Origin: Bacteroidota bacterium
GTDB taxonomy: Bacteria > Bacteroidota > Bacteroidia > Chitinophagales > Saprospiraceae
NCBI GenBank assembly: GCA_003045895.1
Contig: PZPC01000023.1
Coordinates: forward strand, 1 to 64,000
Direction of reading: 5' to 3'
DNA: 64,000 nt
The position numbers were made by a program, and so were the translations under genes. Of the stretch, positions 55,114 through 64,000 are shown in pieces. Within the stretch, counting starts at the first letter, position 1, and every line of letters starts with the position of its first letter. The notes beneath the pieces were generated by a model. The model was not told the origin of the DNA. It did not search any database and worked only from the letters and a program-made list of their open reading frames with translations.

Positions 55114-57531
55114 ATGCGTAAACTTTCCATTGTTCCCCTTATCCTCCTCCTGCTGAGCTTTACGGCCGTCAACCTGCTGGGGCAGGAAGCTGCCGAGGAA
55201 GGAGCCAGCAAAAGCAAGGGCAAAGCGCCCAAGGCCTACGCCGACGTCATCACGGCCGAGGCCCAGACCGACGAAGGGCTTTTTACCGTCCACAAAGTAG
55301 GCAGCAAATATTTTTTTGAAATTCCGCTTACTTTGCTGGAAGAAGAAATCCTGGTGGTCAGCCGCATTTCTGGCCACGTCAAGAACCTCAACTTCGGTGG
55401 TGCCGGCATGAAGTCGCGACCCCAGCAGGTCATCCGCTGGCAGCGCCTCGACGACCAGGTGCTGCTCCGCTCCGTGAGCTACAACAACGTCGCCGATTTT
55501 GACGACCCGGTTTACCGCTCGGTCAAGAACAACAACTTCGAGCCCATCATCCAGGTGTTCCCCATCGCGGCTTACAACCCCGACAGCACGGCGCTCGTAT
55601 TTGAGGTCAACAGCTTTTTCACCTCCGACATCCCCATGATCGGTGCCCTGGACGAAGACGACCGCGAAAAATTCAAGATCAAGGGCCTCGACAAAAGCCG
55701 GAGCCTGATCTCCTACATGAAGAGCTTTCCCGAAAATACCGAGGTGCGCCACATCCTCACCTACAACGGCGGCGACAAGCTGCCCAGCAACCAGGTGACC
55801 GGCACCCTCTCGGTGGAAATGAACCAGTCGTTTATCCGCCTCCCGAAAGTGCCCATGCAGCCGCGCGTGTACGACGAGCGGGTCGGGTATTTTTCGATCC
55901 AGCAGACCAACTACAGCCTCAATGCCCAGCGCGCCGAGAACCAGCGCTTCATCACCCGCTGGCGGCTCGAGCCCAAAGACCCGGCAGCATGGGCCCGCGG
56001 CGAACTGGTAGAACCGGTGAAGCCCATCATCTACTACATCGATCCCGGCACGCCCGTCAAGTGGCGGCCCTTTATCCTGCAGGGCGTCAACGACTGGCAG
56101 AAGGCCTTCGAAGCGGCCGGCTTTAAGAATGCCATCATGGGCAAGGAGCCCCCCACGGCCGAGGAAGATCCCGATTGGAGCCCCGAGGACGTGCGCTACA
56201 GTGTCATCCGCTACATCACCACCGACATCCAGAATGCGGTGGGTCCGCACGTACACGACCCGCGCACGGGCGAAATCCTCGAAAGCGACATCCTCTGGTA
56301 CCACAACGTAATGAACCTGCTCCGCAACTGGTACATGATGCAGACGGCGGCCGTCAATCCGGCCGCCCAGCACGTCAAGTTCGAGGATGAGGTGATGGGG
56401 CAACTCATCCGTTTCGTGACGGCCCACGAAGTAGGCCACACCCTGGGCCTGCCCCACAACATGGGCTCGAGCGCGGCTTACCCCGTGGATAGCCTGCGCA
56501 GCGCCGGCTTTGTGCAGCGCATGGGTACGGCGCCTTCCATCATGGATTACGCCCGCTTCAACTACGTAGCCCAGCCCGAAGATGTCGGCGCTGGCCTCGT
56601 GCCCGGCATCGGCCCCTACGACAAGTGGGCCATCATGTACGGCTACCGCCCTATCCCCGCGGCCCAGAGCGCCGAAGCCGAGCGCCCCACCCTGAATGGC
56701 TGGGTGAAGGAACGCGCCGGCGATCCGCTGTACCGCTACGGCCGCCAGCAGGGCGACACCTACGACCCCAGTGCACAAACCGAAGACCTGGGCGACGACC
56801 CCGTCTACGCCAGCAGCATGGGCCTCGCCAACCTGAAGCGCATCATGCCCAACCTGCGCACCTGGACCTACCAGGAAGGAATGCCCTACGATGACCTCGA
56901 AGAGGTGTACGGCCAGGTGTATACCCAGCTCGGCCGCTATACCCGCCACGTGGCCACCAATGTAGGTGGCGTCTACGATTACCGCAAAACGGCCGACCAG
57001 GAAGGCGAAGTGTTTACCCCCGTGAGCGCTGCGCGCCAGGCCCAGGCCGTGCGCTGGTTGAACCAGGAAATTTTCGACACGCCCCAGTGGCTGCTGGACG
57101 AAGAAATCCTGCGCCGCATTTCGGCCACCGGTGCCCTCGACCGGGTCTACCGCCTGCAAATGTCGGTGCTGAGTAGCCTCATGCGAACCAATCGCCTGCA
57201 GCGGGTGATCGAGAACGAAGCCCGCACCAGCCAGCCCTACCAGGCCAGCCAGTTGTTCCAGGACCTGACCGACGGCATCATGGCCGAAGTGAAGACCGGA
57301 CAAACACCCGACGCCTACCGCCGCAACCTGCAGCGGGCTTACATCAACCAGCTGATCGAGTTCGTGGACAGTACCGACAAGGATATCCGTCAAACCGACA
57401 TCCCGGCCTACGCCCAGGGACAACTGCAGGAGCTCTACCGCCCCCTGCGCAGCCTGGCCCGCAAAAAAGGTGCCCATCCCCACTGGATGGAGCTGGCCTC
57501 GGCGATTGCCAAGGCCCTGGACATCGAATAG
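55114..57531 (+). CDS. Zinc-dependent metalloprotease (DUF4953/DUF5117-like, secreted)
   Basis: Signal peptide; VTAHEVGHTLGLPHNMGSSAAYPVDSLR (HExxHxxxxxH). Confidence 0.9.
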   Translation: MRKLSIVPLILLLLSFTAVNLLGQEAAEEGASKSKGKAPKAYADVITAEAQTDEGLFTVHKVGSKYFFEIPLTLLEEEILVVSRISGHVKNLNFGGAGMKSRPQQVIRWQRLDDQVLLRSVSYNNVADFDDPVYRSVKNNNFEPIIQVFPIAAYNPDSTALVFEVNSFFTSDIPMIGALDEDDREKFKIKGLDKSRSLISYMKSFPENTEVRHILTYNGGDKLPSNQVTGTLSVEMNQSFIRLPKVPMQPRVYDERVGYFSIQQTNYSLNAQRAENQRFITRWRLEPKDPAAWARGELVEPVKPIIYYIDPGTPVKWRPFILQGVNDWQKAFEAAGFKNAIMGKEPPTAEEDPDWSPEDVRYSVIRYITTDIQNAVGPHVHDPRTGEILESDILWYHNVMNLLRNWYMMQTAAVNPAAQHVKFEDEVMGQLIRFVTAHEVGHTLGLPHNMGSSAAYPVDSLRSAGFVQRMGTAPSIMDYARFNYVAQPEDVGAGLVPGIGPYDKWAIMYGYRPIPAAQSAEAERPTLNGWVKERAGDPLYRYGRQQGDTYDPSAQTEDLGDDPVYASSMGLANLKRIMPNLRTWTYQEGMPYDDLEEVYGQVYTQLGRYTRHVATNVGGVYDYRKTADQEGEVFTPVSAARQAQAVRWLNQEIFDTPQWLLDEEILRRISATGALDRVYRLQMSVLSSLMRTNRLQRVIENEARTSQPYQASQLFQDLTDGIMAEVKTGQTPDAYRRNLQRAYINQLIEFVDSTDKDIRQTDIPAYAQGQLQELYRPLRSLARKKGAHPHWMELASAIAKALDIE

Positions 57532-57715
57532 TTCGTTGTTAAGACCAGTCGCAACAAGCGCGGCCATTCCCGAGTGGGGATGGTCGCGCTTATTTTTTGA
57601 ATGAAATCGCCACAAGGAATTACCCGCGATTGTGTTAAATTGCAACCGGATGATTAGGGGACCGGTTGCGTGGCAATATGCCCTATTTTGTGCCCTCAGT
57701 TCAATAAAACCCACC

Positions 57716-58297
57716 ATGGCCCTGAACCAACTCTTCGCCTATTTTGACCCCTACCTCCCGCTCACCGCTGCGGAAAAGGACGAACTGGGCCGGCGCGCGA
57801 AGACACGGAAAATCAAGCGGCGGCAATTTGTGTTGCAGGAGAACGACGTTTGTCGGCATTACACTTTCGTCGTCGAAGGCTGCCTTAAAATGTACCTCGT
57901 GGATGAGCAGGGCAAGGAACACAACCTGCAATTCGCAGCCGAAAACGACTGGATCGCAGATATCGGCAGTTTTCACACCGAACAACCCAGCCAGTTGTAC
58001 CTGGAGGCCCTGGAGCCCACGCAAATTATTCAGCTCGAAAAGCCCGACCTCCTTTACCTCTACACCCATTATCCGACCTTCGACCGCAACTTCCGGGTCC
58101 TCATCGAAGACCAGTACGTGGCGCTGCAGCGCCGGCTTTTGCAGCAGATCAGCGCGCCAGCCGAAGAACGGTACCGGTCTTTTTTAGCGCAGTATCCGCA
58201 GCTGGCCGCCCGTCTGCCCAATACCCAAATTGCTTCCTACCTGGGCATCACGCCGGAGTTCCTCAGCAAGGTGCGCAAGGCGCTTTCCCGCAAGTAG
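57716..58297 (+). CDS. Crp/Fnr family transcriptional regulator
   Basis: cNMP-binding RRQFVLQENDVCRHYTFVVEGCLKMYLVDEQGKEHNLQFAAENDWI; HTH PNTQIASYLGITPEFLSKVRKAL. Confidence 0.9.
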   Translation: MALNQLFAYFDPYLPLTAAEKDELGRRAKTRKIKRRQFVLQENDVCRHYTFVVEGCLKMYLVDEQGKEHNLQFAAENDWIADIGSFHTEQPSQLYLEALEPTQIIQLEKPDLLYLYTHYPTFDRNFRVLIEDQYVALQRRLLQQISAPAEERYRSFLAQYPQLAARLPNTQIASYLGITPEFLSKVRKALSRK

Positions 58298-58393
58298 GCT
58301 TAACCTACCTTAAGGGTATTTCTTAAACTTGTTTATTGGCTTTACCTGCTAATGGCCAGCATCTTTGTGGGGTCATCAAAAACAATTATCATG

Positions 58394-58882
58394 ACCAAAA
58401 TTATCCTTTCAGCGGCTTTGGCTTTGCTCTTTTGCGCCTGCCAATCGCCTGCGGAATCTGAAAATTCATCCATTCACACAACCTCTGCCACCATGGACCA
58501 CACTGCAGCAAAATCTGCCATTGAGACTTTACTTTTCGCTTACCGCGATGCGCTAAACGCGGCTGACGTACCTGAAATTCTAGCCCTTTATACCCAGGAC
58601 GGGGTCTTTATGCCCACGGGTGCCCCCACCTCTCAGGGCCAGGAGCAGGTAAAGGGAGCTTACGAATTTGTCTTCAGCAACATCCGACTGAACATCGAAT
58701 TTTTCGTAGACGAGATCGTCGTGAACGGCGATTACGCCTTCGCCCGCACCATCTCCCGGGGCACCACCCTCATCCACGCTACGGGCGAGACGGTGGCAGA
58801 AGAAAACCGGGAACTGTTTGTGCTGAAGCAGGAGCAGGGGAGCTGGAAAATTGCCCGTTATATGTTTAATAAGATGAAGTAG
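58394..58882 (+). CDS. SnoaL-like/DUF4440 lipoprotein (SgcJ/EcaC family)
   Basis: Lipobox ALLFCAC; AKSAIETLLFAYRDALNAADVPEILALYTQDGVFMPTGAPTSQG; start approximate. Confidence 0.75.
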   Translation, partial: TKIILSAALALLFCACQSPAESENSSIHTTSATMDHTAAKSAIETLLFAYRDALNAADVPEILALYTQDGVFMPTGAPTSQGQEQVKGAYEFVFSNIRLNIEFFVDEIVVNGDYAFARTISRGTTLIHATGETVAEENRELFVLKQEQGSWKIARYMFNKMK

Positions 58883-59040
58883 GGCTTTCTCCTAAAAATA
58901 CAAATCAGTCCGAAAAGACAAAAATATTTACGATATTGCCAATCGACACAATTTCGCGCTACCCACCCCTTAGCACAAAGAACAACACAAACAGGCTATC
59001 AGGTAAGGACACCCGTCCTGCGTGGTGCTTGACTTAGTAG

Positions 59041-59090
59041 TTTGACGGAAATAGCGCCTGCCGCGCCACGCGGTAACTGATCCCGTCACT
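59041..59090 (+). repeat. REP-like repeat, copy C
   Basis: TTTGACGGAAATAGCGCCTGCCGCGCCACGCGGTAACTGATCCCGTCACT identical to copy B core. Confidence 0.9.
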
Positions 59091-59124
59091 TATTACGTGC
59101 TTTTTCACCTAAATACATAGTTTT

Positions 59125-62100
59125 ATGCGTCGTTTCTCTTTTTTTTCCGCATTGTTCCTGCTGCTACTTTGCGTAGGTAACAGCCTGGCCCACCCCTTAG
59201 CCACCAACCCTCGCGGGGGGGGGGAGGGTAATTGATATCTCCTTGTTCAGCACTTGGTTGGGTCACCAACCCTTCTCACTTGAAGTAACAGGCAAAGGTG
59301 GTGGCTTTTGTGGATTTGTCCAAAGAACCAATCCCCCGCCTGCTCAAGATTGTGTGGTCAATGACCGCTTTGGTAATTGTTACTCCGCCTACGAAATTTC
59401 CAGTCCCCCCAGCCCTACAAGTAGTATTGCTAATTCTAATAGTGGTCCTAATTGTGGTTGTTCCGACCCCGTAGTAAATGTGACACTAGACCTGTTTGAA
59501 TTAACGTTTCAAGACTGCATGATGGGCACGAACATTGGTTTTCATCCTACCGCCGATCCGTTGGGGTTGAAAAGGAAAGCAGTCTGCGAGGCTTTCGCAG
59601 ATTTGGAGGCGATCCTTATCCCCAGTACCAATCCGTGTAACGCCACACGGTCCAGCAAGGTAGCCATTGAAATCCGTGTTTCAGATCATCCAAACCTACC
59701 AGAAAATGCCCTGGCTGCAGCATCGGCCTATTACCCCTACAACCAAAGTGGGTACGGAAGCATTACCGGCTACCCCTGGCAGGTCATCAACGGTGACGTG
59801 GAAAACTTTGCGCTCCTTCCCCTTATGTTCCATGGTTACGTGATGTTTAGAGCTGCTGCCGTAACGGAAATTGATTTTTCAGGCTGGTATACTGACCTGA
59901 ATACAACCATCCCGGCGACCTCTCCTCTACACGACTTGCGTACGGCTGCCTTGCACGAGGCGATTCACCTATTGGGTTTTTCCAGCAACTTAGGCGCCGC
60001 TGGGTTACCGTTTCAATCTTTGTCTACTTCTTATGATCGCTTCGATCAGTTTTTGAAATTAAGCACTGGTCAGTCGGTCATTGCCAACGTACCTCCAGGT
60101 AGTTACAGCTGGCAACTAAACGTAGCTGCTGCCGACTTGTATGGCAGCTGCCTGGACCCGACCACTCCCGATCTGGTTTTTCAATTACCCAATGGCGGCG
60201 CCGCTGTTCCGGTTTACACGGGTAATGATTACGAAGGGAGTTCCTTCTCGCATCTTGGCCTCAATTGTGACGGTGTCCCTACCCCCGGATATGTGATGAG
60301 GGTTTCGCTAGGCGCTGGCGAGAGTGCCACCATCACCAACGAAGAAATTGGTATCCTGTGTGCCCTTGGCTATCGCACGCAAGCATGTGATTGCACCCTG
60401 GCCGGAGTAGACGACCTGGGGCCAGCCTGTAGCGGAGGAAGTTTCTCGCTAGAAATTTGCCCAGGACAAACACCTACCTTGCCCATCTCTATTGCCGATC
60501 TGATCGGCAACGATCCTGGCGCTACCGGCCTGACTATGCTGGAACCGCTCACGGATATGGACGGCACTGTTGTGCCTGATCCTAATAATACGAATGGTTT
60601 TATCTTTACCCCCCAGCGGTTTGGGTTACACCGTTTGCATTATATTCCTACCAATGGCACCTGCACTTTTCCAGCCAACGAGACTTTTGTATATATCAAT
60701 GCCGTGCCCGGAGCAACTTGTGACTGTACGTTTTTTGATGGTACTGCACCCAACTGCGGAGCTAACAATTACGGCGACTGTAATTTGGTCTGTAATCCAG
60801 AGATTTGTGCGCAAGTGTCTAGCCCCAATACCACTTTTTCTCTCCCCGGTGAGATAAACTTTGGCCAATTAGAGCTTCCCGGTTGGGATACAGCAACCGA
60901 GTCACCCGATTACGAAACCGTCAACCCATCCTCCACGCTGCCTGCAGGTAGTTCAGGCTATCTACATTTTGCTACTGTACTTGATTCAAATGGCGACCCT
61001 GATCCAGCTGCTGGTGCGCAAGAATCTATTACTGCTGCAGTAGCTGCGCTACCGGGTACTTATTTTTGGAGTACCTACTGGTACAACGGAAACAATAACA
61101 ACTATGGTAAAACAGGGCTCGGCGTTTATTTAGTGAACCAACAAGTTCGCGACGATTATTTTTACAACCCCGTCACCAACATCTGTAATACGCTGAATGC
61201 TTTTCAGATAGCTGAACAAATTGTTGGTCAGAATAACCATCTGGTTTTAGGAAATTATCCTGTTTTTGCAAATGGTACCCAAATTCCCAATTTTGCTCGG
61301 GAAGAGAAAAGGATCGGCAGCAGCTTTGCAATAAACGCAAACGAGGAATTTGCGTATCTATGGATTTTTCCCCAGGTAGGCGCCTCACCTACAGCTACCG
61401 AAATAGCGAGTAGTGAAAATGGTATAATAATAAGAGATGGCTGGATCGACCAAGTGGAACTCATTCCCGACTTCTTTGCCGCCGACGAAGATCAGAACAC
61501 CCCCTGCGGCCAGGCCGTTACCCTGGGAGGTGAACACTTTTGCCTGCTGTCCGATGTAGTGGTGCAATACCGCTGGCTGGAAGACGATGGACAAGGTACC
61601 CTCAGCCCATTGCTCGAATATACCGTGGAAATAGAATTGAATGGAGATATTTTGGTCAATGGCAACAGCACCATGCCTATTCCTTCACTTACCGTTTCAC
61701 CCGATATCGACACACGCTATGTTTTTGAGCGCTCGGTATTAGATGACGGTGGTATCGATGGTTTCGCGTTTTCTACCACCACCGACGAGGTGTTTGTCTA
61801 TGTGCAGGCACCTAATATTTCGGCCAATTTTAGCCTCCATACTTGCAACCTCAGTATCAGCACCCAGGCGGCTACAAGCGGAAACATACATACCTGGGAC
61901 ATGGGAGATGGCACCGTACTCACCGGAGAAAACATCGTTTACACCTATGCGCAGCCGGGTACCTACGTCATTACCCACAGCATAGGCTTACCTAATTGTT
62001 CCATTAGCAGCACCCAAAGCATTACGCTACCTGACGATTCCGACGCACCAGTTACTGCCGGGTTCGTGGCCGTACCTGGCCAGGACTGCGCCGGCGCGCT

Positions 62101-64000
62101 CACACCATTACACTTGCTTGCTGACGACTTTTCCTGGGATCATACCTACACTTTTAGCGATGGCATGATCTTCAACGGCCCTGAGCATAACCTGTTGTTG
62201 GGCAGCGGAAGCTACACTATTGTCCATACGGTGAGCAATGAATGCGGCAGCCTCGATGAAACCATTGTCGTCAATGTTAGCGTATGCCTCAATTGTGAAG
62301 CCTGCGATCCCCTCACCATCGTTGGTACAGCGAACACCGAGACGACCCTGAGCCAGGCTATTGGCAGCGGCCAGTTGCCTGCTGGAGTAGGTGTTTACAA
62401 CTCCGACCTCTGCATTGCTGGTACCCTGGTATTGGAAGACGGCGACTCCTACGGTTTTAGCAATTGCAGCGTACGTATGTTACCCGGTGCCCGTATTGTG
62501 TTGGAAGAAGGCGCTTACCTGGCCACGGGTAGCAACACCGTTTTTTACAGTTGTGAAAGCCTTTGGCAGGGAATTGTCGTGCGGCGGGGAAGCCAAATAA
62601 AGGTCAACCAGACCACGTTTGCCAATGCCTATTGTGCCATTGACATCCAACCTAATACCGCCGCCGGACAGGCGCCTACCGTGGTACAACTCGTAGAAAA
62701 TCAGTTTTATAATAATTTCCTTGGCGTATTTGTCCGCCCGGTGGCAGCTGGCGCATTTTTGAATGCACTGGTCGTGAAAAACAGTTTCAGCGCCGATCAA
62801 TCTTTGTTACCAACGGGCACAGTGGATCTTATTACTGGTTTTCCCCAGCCCAACCTACGCAGCCTGGCCGGAGTGGTGGTTAATAATTTGAGCTTGTTCT
62901 CGTGCTCCGAAAACACCTTCCTCGGCCTGACGACGGGTTTGCTCTCGTTTGATTCTTACACCACGGCTACCAAAAACACCTTCCTGAATATGAATGTCGA
63001 CGAGCTGGCTTACCCAGGCTACCCCTACCGAGGCATAGCGATACTGGGAGCCCGCAACCAAGAAAACTACAGCAAACTGGTAGTACGCAACAGTATTTTC
63101 AACCATTGCCGAATTGGCATTTCTACCGGATTCACCGGCTTGGCCGCCAAAGGCAATACCATGGAAAACGTAACAACAGGGATGGCCGTGAATATGCCCA
63201 ATAGCGGTGCTATACAAATAGGAGGCAAAAATGGCGATGAAAACCTCATTTCCTGCACCCGCACGGGCATTGCCGCTGCTGGTTTTGCCTACAACACCAA
63301 TATCGACATCCGCTACAACGAAATCACTGTGGCCGCCACTACCGGACAACAAGGCATCGCCCTGCTCGGCAGCAGGAGTACGACAGCCTATCTGACCAAC
63401 AACATCATCCGAATGAACGGGCAGGGACGCGGCCTGCGCCTGCTCGACGTAAACGACTGCCAGCTCGGCACCAATACCGTAAAACTACTGGATTCGCCCC
63501 TGGCAACGGCGGGCATCAGCCTGCGCGGTGGGCAGCACAACCTCCTCTACGACAACACCGTAGTCGGCTCGGCCACCACTGGCGTCGACGACCGCAACGT
63601 GGCACTGGAAGTTTTTTCCTGCCCCGACGTAGGCTACTGCTGCAATACCTTCAACTTGACCCGCCTGGGCATGCAGGTGCGGGGCTCTAGCTTGAGTACC
63701 AACCAGTTGCGCGGCACCAGCTTCGGCAACCACACGACTGGCCTCCAGATAGACTCCAATGCCGTATTAGGTACCCAAACCCATACCGAAAACCGCTGGA
63801 CGGGAACCTCCTATGCGAGTGGGTTTGGGGCGAGGTATGAGGTGGGGATTCAAGTTGCAGATCAGTTCCCATTCGAAGTTGATGAAACGGGTAGCAACGG
63901 GAATATGGAATTTAGTACAAATGAATTCCCATTAGGTTGGTTTAATCAAGAAGAAAATTTATCACCCCAAAATTTCTGCCAGCAAACAGCCTGTAGTTTA
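59125..64000 (+). CDS. Large secreted metzincin-like/PKD/beta-helix protein, frameshifted at G10 tract and running off the window end
   Basis: 59125-59235 encodes MRRFSFFSALFLLLLCVGNSLAHPLATNPRGGGEGN*; the +1 frame is open from 59201 to 64000 (RVIDISLFSTWLGHQPFSLEVTGKGGGFCGFVQRTN...TAALHEAIHLLGFSSNLG...GNIHTWDMGDGTVLTGENIVYTYAQPGTYVITHS...SPQNFCQQTACSL); absent from the ORF list presumably because it has no stop. Confidence 0.8.
59215..59224 (+). repeat. Homopolymeric G10 tract at the signal peptide/mature protein junction
   Basis: cctcgcGGGGGGGGGGagggtaattgat; G9 restores the frame. Confidence 0.95.

Noticed and set aside
55090-57717. 875-aa minus-strand ORF fully antisense to the metalloprotease 55114-57531
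   Set aside because: The sense ORF has a signal peptide, HEVGHTLGLPH motif and coherent domain structure. The antisense ORF is most simply a by-product of GC-rich third positions; no recognisable domain.
60570-63872. Multiple short ORFs on both strands in 60.5-63.9 kb
   Set aside because: The +2 frame is continuously open here and encodes a coherent secreted protein; the listed ORFs are out-of-frame fragments.
1-64000. CRISPR array or cas genes
   Set aside because: No regularly spaced 25-40 nt direct repeats and no Cas-like proteins were seen; repeats found are tandem, palindromic or dispersed.
1-64000. Prophage or complete conjugative element
   Set aside because: Only a holin-family membrane protein (7102-7434) was seen; this family is common in non-phage contexts and no structural, integrase or tra genes were found.

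Overview
This 64 kb window looks like a chromosomal segment of a Bacteroidota bacterium, probably Saprospiria/Lewinella-like. That placement is an inference from T9SS C-terminal sorting domains, TANNTTTG-type promoters, DUF2490/DUF4143 proteins and overall gene content. Most of it is ordinary housekeeping sequence: a his operon (G, D-C fusion, B, H, A, F, then IE), rlmD, proB, rfbA, hemW, ktrAB/trk, mscL, yraN, parA, M48 protease, TamA/BamA-like protein and a hybrid kinase with Hpt. Accessory and decayed DNA is concentrated at about 0-7 kb, 12.8-13.9 kb, 44.5-45.3 kb, 53.9-55 kb and 59-64 kb. The most interesting observations are: (1) an unannotated His-rich leader peptide (MNLVFVHHHHHFQIAFSANGDVVHA) with an attenuator before hisG, starting 15 nt after a tRNA-Phe and so probably on the same transcript; (2) a G10 tract that separates a signal peptide from a >1.5 kaa secreted metzincin-like/PKD/beta-helix protein, where G9 would restore the frame (phase variation, decay or sequencing error); (3) a solitary HNH/EndoVII-type polymorphic toxin domain with an ATGA-overlapping putative immunity gene in an AT-rich island; (4) a decayed IS110 element with a structured 5' region that is a bridge-RNA candidate; (5) a compact structured ncRNA candidate near 16.0 kb; (6) a ParA gene followed by a small protein with a ParB-like N-terminal motif and a putative RHH tail; (7) a three-copy REP-like repeat, one copy split by a 96-bp insertion with an apparent 5-bp duplication. 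No searches or folding programs were run. Homology calls come from motif recognition and structures from manual base pairing.
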